Source of the DNA: Albimonas marina
GTDB lineage: Bacteria; Pseudomonadota; Alphaproteobacteria; Rhodobacterales; Rhodobacteraceae
DNA: 64,000 nucleotides
Reading direction: 5' to 3'
Assembly (NCBI RefSeq): GCF_029223255.1
Contig: NZ_JARHUC010000001.1
Location: 620,001-684,000, forward strand
Shown piece after piece: positions 55,113 through 64,000 of the stretch. Numbering within the stretch: the stretch's first letter is position 1; the number at the start of each line of letters is the position of its first letter. The notes below the pieces were generated by a model. That model was not told the DNA's origin. It did not search any database and was given only the letters and a program-made list of their open reading frames with translations. Both the position numbers and the translations under genes were made by a program.

Positions 55113-56339
55113 TCAGGCCGCGGCGCGGGCCAGCGCGCACTGGCTCCACAGTCCGTGGAGGGCGGAGGCGAGCCGGTCGATGTCGGCCTCGGTGTGCAGG
55201 GGCGAGGGCGTGAAGCGCAGCCGCTCCGTCCCCTTGGGCACGGTGGGGTAGTTGATCGGCTGCACGTAGATCCCGTGCTCGTCGAGCAGGATGTCCGAGA
55301 GCAGCTTGCACTTCACCGGGTCCTTCACCATCACCGGCACGATGTGGGAGGGGTTGGGCAGGTGCGGGATCCCCAGCCGGTCCAGCCGCGCGCGCAGCAT
55401 AGCCACCGCTCGGCGCTGGGCCAGCCGCTCGGCGTCGCTTTCCTTCAGGTGGCGGATCGAGACGCAGGCGCCCGCCGCCACCGCCGGCGGCAGCGAGGTG
55501 GTGAAGATGAAGCCCGAGGCGAAGCTGCGCACGAAATCGCACACCGCCGCCGAGGCCGCGATGTAGCCGCCGACCACCCCGAACGCCTTGCCCAGCGTGC
55601 CCTCGATGATGGTGATGCGGTCCATCAGCCCCTCGCGCTCGGCCACGCCCCCGCCGCGGGGGCCGTAGAGGCCGACGGCATGCACCTCGTCGAGGTAGGT
55701 CATCGCGCCGTAGCGGTCGGCGAGGTCGCAGATCTCCTTGATCGGGGCGATGTCGCCGTCCATCGAATAGACGCTCTCGAAGGCGATCAGCTTGGGGCGG
55801 CCGGGCTCGACGGAGGCGAGCTGCCGCTCGAGGTCGGCGAGGTCGTTGTGCTTCCAGATCCGCTTCTCGGCGCGGGAATGGCGCACGCCCTCGATCATCG
55901 AGGCGTGGTTCAGCGCATCCGACAGGATCACGCAGCCCGGCAGGCGGGCGCCCAGCGTGGACAGCGTCGCCCAGTTCGAGACGTAGCCGGAGGTGAACAG
56001 CAGCGCCGCCTCCTTGCCGTGGAGGTCGGCGAGCTCGCGCTCCAGCTCCACGTGGTGGACGTTGGTGCCCGAGATGTTGCGGGTGCCGCCGGCGCCCGCG
56101 CCGCAGCTGTCGATCGCGGCCTTCATCGCCTCGGCCACCGCCGGGTTCTGGCCCATCCCGAGATAGTCGTTCGAGCACCAGACCGTGACATGGTCGCGCC
56201 CGCCCTCATGGCGGCGGGTGGCGCGGGGGAAGTCGCCCGCATGGCGTTCCAGGTTGGCGAACCAGCGGTAGTTGCCCTCGGCCCGCAAGGCGTCGAGCTG
56301 CGCTGAAAAGGCGGAGTCGAACCGGGTTTTCTGGTCCAT
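55113..56339 (-). CDS. hemA: 5-aminolevulinate synthase
   Basis: HemA condenses glycine and succinyl-CoA to 5-aminolevulinate, the first tetrapyrrole precursor in alphaproteobacteria. The 408 residues start [26 protein letters not shown], contain [31 protein letters not shown] and the pyridoxal-phosphate lysine K251 in [26 protein letters not shown] precedes the ATG, 20 bases after puhE, so it is probably co-transcribed with the puh genes. Other alphaproteobacteria may hold a second ALAS gene; none is seen here. Confidence 0.96.
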   Translation of the reverse strand: MDQKTRFDSAFSAQLDALRAEGNYRWFANLERHAGDFPRATRRHEGGRDHVTVWCSNDYLGMGQNPAVAEAMKAAIDSCGAGAGGTRNISGTNVHHVELERELADLHGKEAALLFTSGYVSNWATLSTLGARLPGCVILSDALNHASMIEGVRHSRAEKRIWKHNDLADLERQLASVEPGRPKLIAFESVYSMDGDIAPIKEICDLADRYGAMTYLDEVHAVGLYGPRGGGVAEREGLMDRITIIEGTLGKAFGVVGGYIAASAAVCDFVRSFASGFIFTTSLPPAVAAGACVSIRHLKESDAERLAQRRAVAMLRARLDRLGIPHLPNPSHIVPVMVKDPVKCKLLSDILLDEHGIYVQPINYPTVPKGTERLRFTPSPLHTEADIDRLASALHGLWSQCALARAAA

Positions 56340-56358
56340 GTCGGGTCCTTTCGGGGCT

Positions 56359-57144
56359 TCAAGGCGCGGGTTTGCGGGCGCCTCTGGCTTCGGTCCAGCG
56401 CCACAGGACGCCATCGGGAATGGGAACGACCATCAGCCAGTGCTCGACGAGCGCCAGCGCGGTGAGGGCGGCGACGAGCGCCGCGCCGACGGCGGCGACC
56501 GGGGCCTCGGCCGTGGCCGCCGTCCAGATCCAGCCGCCCGCCGCCAGCGTCAGCAGGGTGACCGAGACGGCGAAGAACGGGGTGGGGCGGCGGATGCGAA
56601 AATGGCTCGCCACATGCGACAGGCGTCGGGGCAGCATCTCGGCATGCACGTGCGGCACGCCGAGCCAGAGGTTCAGCTTCGCGGTCAGCCGCGCGCCGAA
56701 GAGGGTGGCGAAGGTCCAGAAGGCGACCGGGTTGGCCGCGCCCTCGAGATGCAGCCAGAGGGCGGCGAGGGCGGCGACGAGGCTCATCTCGGAATAGGCG
56801 ATCACGCCCCAGGCGCGCACGAAGCGCTCCCACTCCGGCACGTCCTCGGGGCAGGGGCGCAGCACCGGGCCGGTGAGGACGCCGGTGAGGAAGGCGAGCT
56901 CGATCCAGCCCCAGATGGCGATGGCCGAGAGGAACGCGTGGTAGGCGCCGGCGGCGGAGCCGTCGTCGCGGCTGAGGAACACCCCCGCCGCGCCGAGCGC
57001 GAGCACCGGCAGCGAGAACAGCGCCGCCCGGGCGGGGGCTCCGCTGCGCCCCCGCTCGGCCCGGTTGACGACCAGCAGGATCAGGCCGGTGGAGAACCAC
57101 CAGGTGAAGAGCGCGAAGCCCGCCGCCGCCCATCCGCTCGTCAT
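56359..57144 (-). CDS. puhE: PuhE, photosynthetic complex membrane protein (DUF3623)
   Basis: The 261 residues contain about seven membrane helices. The family start is [20 protein letters not shown]-like, and the [35 protein letters not shown] block with its His residues is conserved. PuhE of Rhodobacter affects reaction-centre assembly and bacteriochlorophyll level; its exact role is not settled. It lies between acsF and hemA, the order seen in other phototrophic Rhodobacterales. Confidence 0.92.
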   Translation of the reverse strand: MTSGWAAAGFALFTWWFSTGLILLVVNRAERGRSGAPARAALFSLPVLALGAAGVFLSRDDGSAAGAYHAFLSAIAIWGWIELAFLTGVLTGPVLRPCPEDVPEWERFVRAWGVIAYSEMSLVAALAALWLHLEGAANPVAFWTFATLFGARLTAKLNLWLGVPHVHAEMLPRRLSHVASHFRIRRPTPFFAVSVTLLTLAAGGWIWTAATAEAPVAAVGAALVAALTALALVEHWLMVVPIPDGVLWRWTEARGARKPAP

Positions 57145-57172
57145 CGCGCCGCCTCCCGTTCCGCCGCGCCGC

Positions 57173-58297
57173 TCACCACGCCGGCTCGAGCCGGCTGGAG
57201 ACGGGCGGGGCGTTGCGCTTGACCGGGATCAGGTAGAGGCCGGCGAAGGTCGCGGCGGCGCGGGCGGAGTGCCAGCCCCGCGCGATCCGGCCGCCGATCC
57301 CGCCCCGCTTCCGCGCGGCGTCGAGATCCTCGAAGATCCCGCGCATCCGGGTCAGCCCCGCCTGCCAGCGCGGATTGTCGAGGTCGAGCTCCAGCGGGAA
57401 CACCTGCCGCGAGATCTCCGACGTCAGGCGGAACACCTGGTCGTCGTACCAGTCGATGTCGACGCCCAGCGCCTCGTGGAAGGCGGGCCGGGCGTGGTCG
57501 CGCACATGCATGGTGGCGAAGACGGCCACCAGGAAGAACCGGATCCAGAGCTTGTTGACCCCCGAGGTCAGCTTGGGGTCGGTGCGCATCAGGAGCGCGA
57601 AGGCCTCGCCGTGGCGGAACTCGTCGTTGCACCACTGCTCGAACCACTTGAAGATCGGGTGGAAGCGCTTCTCGGGGTGCCGCTCGAGGTGGCGGAAGAT
57701 GGTGATGTAGCGGGCGTAGCCGATCTTCTCGCTGAGATAGGTGGCGTAGTAGATGAACTTCGGGCGGAAGTAGGTGTACTTCTTCGACCGGGTCAGGAAG
57801 CCCAGGTTCACCGCCACGTTGGCCTCGCGCAGCGCGTCGTTGATGAAGCCCGCGTGGCGCGCCTCGTCCCGCGACATGTAGGAGAAGAGCTCGCAGATGT
57901 CGGGGTTCGACCCGCGCCGCTTCATCTCCTTGTACAGGACGCAGCCCGAGAACTCGGCGGTCAGCGAGGAGACGAGGAAGTCGATCAGCTCCTTGCGCAG
58001 CTCCGGCTCCATGCCCTCGAAGTCGACCGCGTCCCAGTCGGCGGTCTTCTTGAAGTGGCGCTTGTTCGGATCGGCCTTCATCTCGGCCAGCAGCGCGTCC
58101 CACTCCTCGCGCACCGGGGAGACGTCGATGCGGTCCATCTCGTCGAAATCGGTGGTGTAGAAGCGCGGGTTCAGGAGCGTGGTCTCGGTGGCCATCGCCT
58201 GGGTGTCGAAGCCCTCGGGGATCGGCGCGCCGCGGGCGTCGATGCCGGCCGCGACGGCCTCGGGGCTGTCGGGATGGAACTCGGGCCGGGCGTTCAT
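57173..58297 (-). CDS. acsF: Aerobic Mg-protoporphyrin IX monomethyl ester oxidative cyclase
   Basis: AcsF is the O2-dependent diiron enzyme that closes ring E. The 374 residues carry carboxylate/His iron ligands in [31 protein letters not shown] and [13 protein letters not shown]. The ATG at 58297 overlaps the preceding 98-codon ORF by ATGA. Its presence shows pigment synthesis in the presence of oxygen; whether the anaerobic cyclase bchE also exists cannot be judged from this window. Confidence 0.96.
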   Translation of the reverse strand: MNARPEFHPDSPEAVAAGIDARGAPIPEGFDTQAMATETTLLNPRFYTTDFDEMDRIDVSPVREEWDALLAEMKADPNKRHFKKTADWDAVDFEGMEPELRKELIDFLVSSLTAEFSGCVLYKEMKRRGSNPDICELFSYMSRDEARHAGFINDALREANVAVNLGFLTRSKKYTYFRPKFIYYATYLSEKIGYARYITIFRHLERHPEKRFHPIFKWFEQWCNDEFRHGEAFALLMRTDPKLTSGVNKLWIRFFLVAVFATMHVRDHARPAFHEALGVDIDWYDDQVFRLTSEISRQVFPLELDLDNPRWQAGLTRMRGIFEDLDAARKRGGIGGRIARGWHSARAAATFAGLYLIPVKRNAPPVSSRLEPAW

Positions 58298-58590
58298 AGC
58301 CGGATCTCCTCGGAAAAGCTGAACTCGCACAGTTCCATGAACTCCAGGTCGCCGGTGGCGCGGGTCCACAGGCGTTCGGCGAGGCTGGCGCGGGTGATGG
58401 TGGCCTGGCGGTCCTCGCGGATCACCTCGCCCCAGCGGGCCATGACCGGGGCGCCGTGGACGATGACCTCGTCGCCGGGATGCACGACCGAGCCGTCGTT
58501 GAAGCGGACATGGGCGTGGAGGCTTTCGAAGCGGTGCGAGACCTCGACCGTGCAGGGCACCGTCTCGCGTCGTTTGGACAGCAGTCTCAT
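58294..58590 (-). CDS. Conserved 98-residue protein between puhC and acsF, unknown
   Basis: The protein overlaps puhC and acsF by four bases each (ATGA at both ends). It is mainly beta-strand in appearance ([24 protein letters not shown], a small barrel-like pattern), then helical ([31 protein letters not shown]). There is no signal peptide or membrane helix. A hypothetical gene occupies this place in the puhABC-hyp-acsF-puhE-hemA block of phototrophic Rhodobacterales. The coupling to AcsF suggests a role in cyclase function or assembly; this is inference. Confidence 0.85.
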   Translation of the reverse strand: MRLLSKRRETVPCTVEVSHRFESLHAHVRFNDGSVVHPGDEVIVHGAPVMARWGEVIREDRQATITRASLAERLWTRATGDLEFMELCEFSFSEEIRL

Positions 58591-59078
58591 TGCAGGTCTC
58601 CCTTGGTCTGGGCGGAGCCGGGCGGAGGCAGGAGGGCGGCGAAGGCGGCCTCGTTGTCCTTGCCGAAGGCTTTGAGCTCGACCCGCCAGCCGGTCTGGGG
58701 GTCGATCAGGCGCAGGCTGCCGTCGGCGTGCAGCGTCAGCCGGGCGGGGGCGAGCGCGGGGGCGCCGTCGACGGTGCGCACCCGGTTCATGGCGCGCCCG
58801 ACGCCGGCGATGAAGCCGGCCTGGCCGGCGCCGCGCTCCAGGATCAGGGCGCCGTCGCCGTCGAGCACGCGGGCCGCCCCGTCGGGCTGCGAGAGGATGA
58901 CGATGTCGCGCGCGGCCACCACCGGGGACTCCGGCGGGGTGGCCGCGGGCGTGGCCCCGGTCAGCCGCGCGTAGGAGGCGATGACCAGGCTCAGCAGCAC
59001 CATCAGGCCGATGGCGCGCAGCAGGCCCTTGGGGATCCGATCGCGGGCGTCGCTGTGCAGGGCGGGGGCGGCGTGCAT
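58587..59078 (-). CDS. puhC: PuhC, photosynthetic complex assembly protein
   Basis: The 163 residues have one N-terminal membrane anchor ([21 protein letters not shown]) and a periplasmic domain with [39 protein letters not shown] and [30 protein letters not shown]. PuhC is needed for normal LH1-reaction centre organisation. It sits 11 bases after puhB and is coupled to the following ORF. Confidence 0.93.
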   Translation of the reverse strand: MHAAPALHSDARDRIPKGLLRAIGLMVLLSLVIASYARLTGATPAATPPESPVVAARDIVILSQPDGAARVLDGDGALILERGAGQAGFIAGVGRAMNRVRTVDGAPALAPARLTLHADGSLRLIDPQTGWRVELKAFGKDNEAAFAALLPPPGSAQTKGDLQ

Positions 59079-59089
59079 GGCGGGCGCTC

Positions 59090-59725
59090 CTATTCCGCGG
59101 CCAGGGCGGCGGGGGCGCGGGCGCCGGCCGCCTCGAAGGCCTGCTCCTCCAGCCGGGCCTCGGCGGCCTCGGCGAGGAGGCGGGCCACGGTCTCGGGCTG
59201 GGGGATGCAGCGCAGCGTCGGCTGGGTGCGGCGCATGTGCCAGGGGCGCACGTGCGGCCAGCAGACGAAGTAGGAGATCCGGTCCGACCCGGTCAGGGCC
59301 AGCGACAGGTCGCCGGTCCCCAGGGGGCCGCGCTTCAGGTCCACCGCGCCGATCCAGCGATAGGGCAGGTTCAGCGTCACGGTCAGCGCGGCGCCGATGC
59401 GCATCGCCACCCGCCGGGTGGTGATCGTGTAGACGGTCGCCTTGGCCAGCACCCAGGCGATCCCCGCCAGGATCGCGCAGGCCGCGATCCCCAGCACCAG
59501 GAACAGGGCCGCGCCCTGCAGGCCGGTCACCGGGTCGCGGTCGAGGTCGATCGCGACCCGCCACACCGCCAGGGCGGCGAAATAGGCCATGACCCAGCGC
59601 AGGCCCATCGCCTCCAGCGCCAGGGCCCGCCAGTCGGGCGCGCCCTGCCACAGGATCCGTTCGCCCTCGGGCGGGACGCCCGGAAGGCCGCGGATCGGTT
59701 CGACGTGGTAGTCGTCATGGGTCAT
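59090..59725 (-). CDS. puhB: PuhB, reaction centre assembly factor
   Basis: The 211-residue membrane protein starts HDDYHVEPIRGLPGVPPEGERILWQGAPDW, typical of PuhB with its PH-like domain. It has three membrane helices (residues about 42-60, 70-95 and further) and RRVAMRIGAALTVTLNLPYRWIGAVDLKR. It promotes early reaction-centre assembly. It lies between puhA and puhC with short gaps. Confidence 0.93.
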   Translation of the reverse strand: MTHDDYHVEPIRGLPGVPPEGERILWQGAPDWRALALEAMGLRWVMAYFAALAVWRVAIDLDRDPVTGLQGAALFLVLGIAACAILAGIAWVLAKATVYTITTRRVAMRIGAALTVTLNLPYRWIGAVDLKRGPLGTGDLSLALTGSDRISYFVCWPHVRPWHMRRTQPTLRCIPQPETVARLLAEAAEARLEEQAFEAAGARAPAALAAE

Positions 59726-59738
59726 GTCGCGCGCCCCC

Positions 59739-60500
59739 TCAGATCTGCGGTTCGAGACGGGCGGGGTCGGCGTAGAGCTTGCCGCCGCACCAGTAGGCGG
59801 AGATCTTGTCCTCCTCGAGCAGGGTGATCTCGGCGTCGGTCTTCGTCTGCGGCACGCCGGGGATCTGCGCGGCGTAGAGGGCGTGGATCTTCACCCCCGC
59901 CTTGCGCACCCGCGCGAGCGGCATCGGCAGCAGGCGCCGGCCGTTTCCGCCCGAGAGCTCGATCTCCAGGTAGCGGGCCAGCTGCTCGGGCCGGTCGACC
60001 CAGACGTCGGAGACGTGGCCCACCTCGATCCCGTCGCCCGAGAGCACCGGCAGGCCGCGCGGGTCGCGCCCGGCGGCCACCGCGAAGCCCTCGCACATGC
60101 GCATCGGCACGATCTTGGGCAGGCCGTGGCCGTCGAGCTCGGGCACGTCGCGCCGCTCGGCCCAGGCGGCCGGGCCGACGCCGTCGGCCAGCGGATCGCC
60201 GGTCGGCTCGTAGGGGTAGCCCGAGAACTCGAACTCCCGCCCCATCGCGAACTCGCGCTTGTCGCCGTTGTCGCCGGGGACCGAGACCTCGCCGCGGCCG
60301 AAGGGCAGGCGGAAGGTCTTGGGCGAGGGCACCGGGAACGGGCCCTGGTTGGCGGCGGGGGCGCCGCTTTCGTCGACCAGCGGGTAGCCCTCGCGCATGT
60401 TCTCGCGCTGCAGGTACCAGATCAGGGCGGCGAAGAAGATCCAGAAGGCGTAGAGCGCCACGAGGGCGAGATCCACGGTTCCGATGATGGTCTCGGTCAT
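59739..60500 (-). CDS. puhA: Photosynthetic reaction centre H subunit
   Basis: The 253 residues have one membrane helix (VDLALVALYAFWIFFAALIWYLQRENMREGYPL) and a cytoplasmic PRC-barrel domain (SGDGIEVGHVSDVWVDRPEQLARYLEIEL). It caps L and M and helps deliver protons to QB. ACCTCGACATG context with AAGGAGAC upstream supports the start. It is preceded by lhaA and followed by puhB in one transcription unit. Confidence 0.96.
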   Translation of the reverse strand: MTETIIGTVDLALVALYAFWIFFAALIWYLQRENMREGYPLVDESGAPAANQGPFPVPSPKTFRLPFGRGEVSVPGDNGDKREFAMGREFEFSGYPYEPTGDPLADGVGPAAWAERRDVPELDGHGLPKIVPMRMCEGFAVAAGRDPRGLPVLSGDGIEVGHVSDVWVDRPEQLARYLEIELSGGNGRRLLPMPLARVRKAGVKIHALYAAQIPGVPQTKTDAEITLLEEDKISAYWCGGKLYADPARLEPQI

Positions 60501-60546
60501 GTCGAGGTCTCCTTGCGGCGCGGTTGGGAACGGAAGGGGGCGGAGG

Positions 60547-62010
60547 TCACGTCGGGAACTCCGCGAGGCCCATGCGGGTCGGGGGCCGGGCGCCGCGGCG
60601 CCGTCCGGCGAGCGGACCCAGGGCGATGAGGGTGACGAACAGCAGCACGATCTCGAGGTTGTAGACGGCGGCGTAGCCGGTGGCGGGCGTGGTCAGCGCC
60701 TCGCCCAGCGCGCCGGACAGGGCGGCCTCGCCGATCAGGTCGTGGATCACGCCGCCCAGCGCGATGCCGAGGCCCGCGGCGGTGGCCTGCGCGGCGCCCC
60801 AGGCGCCCAGCGCGAGGCCCGCGCCGCCCTCGGCGGCCATCGCCATCGCCTCGGTCAGGGTGGCGACCGAGAACAGGCCCAGGCCCAGGCCGATCAGGCC
60901 GGCGCCGGCGAAGAACAGCGCGTCGAGGCCCGCGGGCTCGGCGAAGATCACGCAGCAGAAGGCGAGGATGCCGACCGCGGCGCCCCGCGCCGCGACCCCG
61001 CAGGCCCCCAGCCGCCCGCCCAGCCAGCGCGAGGCGAGGCCGAAGCCCGCCAGCGCCCCCAGCGCCCAGAGCGCGGTCAGCGTGGTGGTGGCGGAGACGG
61101 AGAGGCCCAGCACCTCGCCGCCATAGGGTTCCAGCAGGATGTCCTGCATCGAGAAGGCGCAGGCGCCGAGCGCGGTGACCGCCAGCAGCCGCCCCGCCTG
61201 GCCGCCGGCGGCGAAATCCCGCCAGGCGTCGGCGAAGCGGGGGCGCGGCGCCTCGCGCTCGGCCCGGCCCATGGGGCGCAGGACCTCCTGCTTCCACAGG
61301 GCCACGACGTTCAGCGCCAGGGTGACGACCGCCGCCCCCTGCACCACCTGGATCAGCCGCAGGGCCGAGAAGTCGCGCAGCAGCCAGCCCAGCACCAGCG
61401 CCGAGACCGCCATGCCCGCCAGCAGCATCACGTAGAGGAGCGCCACCACCCGGGGCCGCGTCTCCTCGTCCGCCTGGTCGGCGGCGAGCGCGAGGCCCGC
61501 GGTCTGGGTCATGTGCAGGCCCACGCCGGTCATCGCGAAGGCCGCCGCGGCGCCCACATGGCCCGCCCAGTCCGGCCCCCAGGTCTTGTCGCCCGACAGG
61601 ATCAGCAGCGCGAAGGGCATGATCGCGAGCCCGCCGAATTGCCACAGCGAGCCGAACCACAGGTAGGGAATGCGCTTCCACCCCAGCGCCGAGCGGAACG
61701 TGTCCGAGCGGAAGCCCAGCAGCGCCCGGAACGGCGCGATCAGCACCGGCAGCGCCGCCATGGCGGCGACCAGCGAGGCCGCGACGCCGAGCTCCACGAT
61801 CATCACCCGGTTCAGCGCGCCCAGAAGGATCACCGTCGCCATGCCTACCGAGACCTGGAACAGCGACAGCCGCAGCAGCCGCTTCAGCGGCAGCCCGTCC
61901 GAGGCCGCGTCGGCGAAGGGCAGCAGGCTGAGGCCGAACTTGGTCAGCGGATGCGGCTCGGCCGCCGCCGCCTTGCGGGTCCGGGTCCGGGAGAGCAGGC
62001 GTCGGATCAT
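60547..62010 (-). CDS. lhaA: LhaA, LH1 assembly factor (PucC/BCD family)
   Basis: The 487 residues form about 12 membrane helices of the major facilitator fold, with LGFRSDTFRSALGWKRIPYLWFGSLWQFGGLAIMPFALL, MTQTAGLALAADQADEETRPRVVALLYVMLL and SMQDILLEPYGGEVLGLSVSATTTLTALWA, all BCD-family signatures. LhaA delivers or protects pigments during LH1 assembly. It overlaps bchM by ATGA, as in Rhodobacter. Confidence 0.95.
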   Translation of the reverse strand: MIRRLLSRTRTRKAAAAEPHPLTKFGLSLLPFADAASDGLPLKRLLRLSLFQVSVGMATVILLGALNRVMIVELGVAASLVAAMAALPVLIAPFRALLGFRSDTFRSALGWKRIPYLWFGSLWQFGGLAIMPFALLILSGDKTWGPDWAGHVGAAAAFAMTGVGLHMTQTAGLALAADQADEETRPRVVALLYVMLLAGMAVSALVLGWLLRDFSALRLIQVVQGAAVVTLALNVVALWKQEVLRPMGRAEREAPRPRFADAWRDFAAGGQAGRLLAVTALGACAFSMQDILLEPYGGEVLGLSVSATTTLTALWALGALAGFGLASRWLGGRLGACGVAARGAAVGILAFCCVIFAEPAGLDALFFAGAGLIGLGLGLFSVATLTEAMAMAAEGGAGLALGAWGAAQATAAGLGIALGGVIHDLIGEAALSGALGEALTTPATGYAAVYNLEIVLLFVTLIALGPLAGRRRGARPPTRMGLAEFPT

Positions 62011-62698
62011 CGCCGCAGCTCCATCGCCTGGGAGATGTAGAAGCCGGTCGAGATCCGCGGCCCGATGCGCAGGCTCCAGCCCGCCAGCTCCGGCCGGGCG
62101 GCGACGGCGCGGGCGAGCGCCCGGGCGCTCACCGGCACGATGGCCGGGGCGCGGTCGGCGCGCGGGAAGGCCTTGCCGGCGGCGTGCATGAGGCTCAGCA
62201 GCGGCGTGCGCGGGGCGACGGTGAAGACGATCGAGCGCGCGGTGCGCGGCGCGAGCGCGGCCAGCGCATCCACGATCTCCGCGCAGCGGTAGTGGATCAG
62301 GCTGTCCATGGCGACGACATGGTCGAAGCGCCCATGGGCGGGGTCGCGCATGTCGCCGGCGACGAAGGCGACGTCCTCGATCTCGGCCTCGGCCGCATGG
62401 CCCCGCGCGATCGAGAGCAGGTTGTCGGAGATGTCGACGCCCAGAACCTGCGCGCCCCGCAGCGCCGCCTCGAGCGAGAGCTGCCCGACCCCGCAGCCGG
62501 CGTCGAGCACCCGGCGCCCCGAGAGATCGGCCGGCAGCGCCGCCAGCAGGGCCGCGCGCATCCGCCCGCGGCCCGCGCGCACCGTGGCGCGGATCCGGCT
62601 GACCGGCGCGTCCGAGGTGAGCTTCGCCCAGGCCTCGAAGGCGGTGCGGTCGAAATAGGCGGCCAGGCGGTCGCGGGTCTCGGTCCAGGCGGCGTCCA

Positions 62699-62699
<1 letters not shown>
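62007..62699 (-). CDS. bchM: Mg-protoporphyrin IX O-methyltransferase
   Basis: BchM methylates the C13 propionate of Mg-protoporphyrin, preparing the AcsF substrate. The 230 residues have a SAM-binding Rossmann core (GRRVLDAGCGVGQLSLEAALRGAQVLGVDIS) and VAMDSLIHYRCAEI, LMHAAGKAFPRADRAP and RISTGFYISQAMELRR at the end. The ATG shares one base with the bchL stop. Confidence 0.96.

Positions 62700-64000
<1,301 letters not shown>

Overview
The window (about 70% GC) comes from a phototrophic alphaproteobacterium of the Rhodobacterales type. The grounds are a spheroidene-type carotenoid branch (crtC, crtD, crtE, crtF), a bchCXYZ-pufQBALMC superoperon, the bchH-L-M-lhaA-puhABC-orf-acsF-puhE-hemA block, the ctaC-ctaB-ctaG-ctaE-surf1 order, and tldD divergent from ctaC. 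The reaction-centre operon ends in pufC (tetraheme cytochrome) rather than pufX, as in Roseobacter- and Rhodovulum-like lineages. The genus cannot be fixed from the sequence alone. No rRNA, tRNA, IS element, prophage or CRISPR array was seen.

Region 1 (1-13.6 kb) is housekeeping: gshA, two small membrane proteins, a small RTX-repeat protein, tldD, the aa3 cytochrome oxidase cluster (subunit II, heme farnesyltransferase, a small membrane protein, Cu chaperone, subunit III, SURF1), a metallo-beta-lactamase-fold hydrolase, and a Ktr-type K+ uptake pair. Region 2 (13.7-32.2 kb) is metabolic and accessory: three thiamine-diphosphate enzymes in a divergent arrangement; a Rieske oxygenase, reductase and flavoprotein demethylase operon for quaternary amines (glycine betaine or proline betaine type) with a divergent LysR regulator; minCDE; an AraC regulator followed by a molybdenum hydroxylase pair and a PQQ/heme c alcohol dehydrogenase; a LysE exporter; and the scar of two truncated divergent genes.

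Region 3 (32.3-39.1 kb) is one 2245-residue glycine-rich autotransporter lying against the edge of the photosynthesis gene cluster. Region 4 (39.2-64 kb) is the cluster itself. crtDC runs leftward, and crtEF, bchCXYZ, pufQBALMC and dxs run rightward. From the right edge, bchH (partial), bchL, bchM, lhaA, puhA, puhB, puhC, a 98-codon orf, acsF, puhE and hemA run leftward to meet dxs tail to tail at a strong bidirectional hairpin. Palindromes of the form TGT-N12-ACA (PpsR/CrtJ operators) lie between crtD and crtE and upstream of bchC. Isoprenoid supply (dxs), tetrapyrrole supply (hemA), pigment pathways, LH1 and the reaction centre are therefore grouped in about 25 kb. Most of the pigment and puh genes overlap by one to a few bases, which suggests translational coupling.

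Most likely to be new: a 51-codon ORF wedged with overlaps on both sides between bchX and bchY; the giant repeat autotransporter; a shared hairpin repeat at gene ends; and CrtC-like conserved sequence lying out of frame inside the 3' end of crtD.
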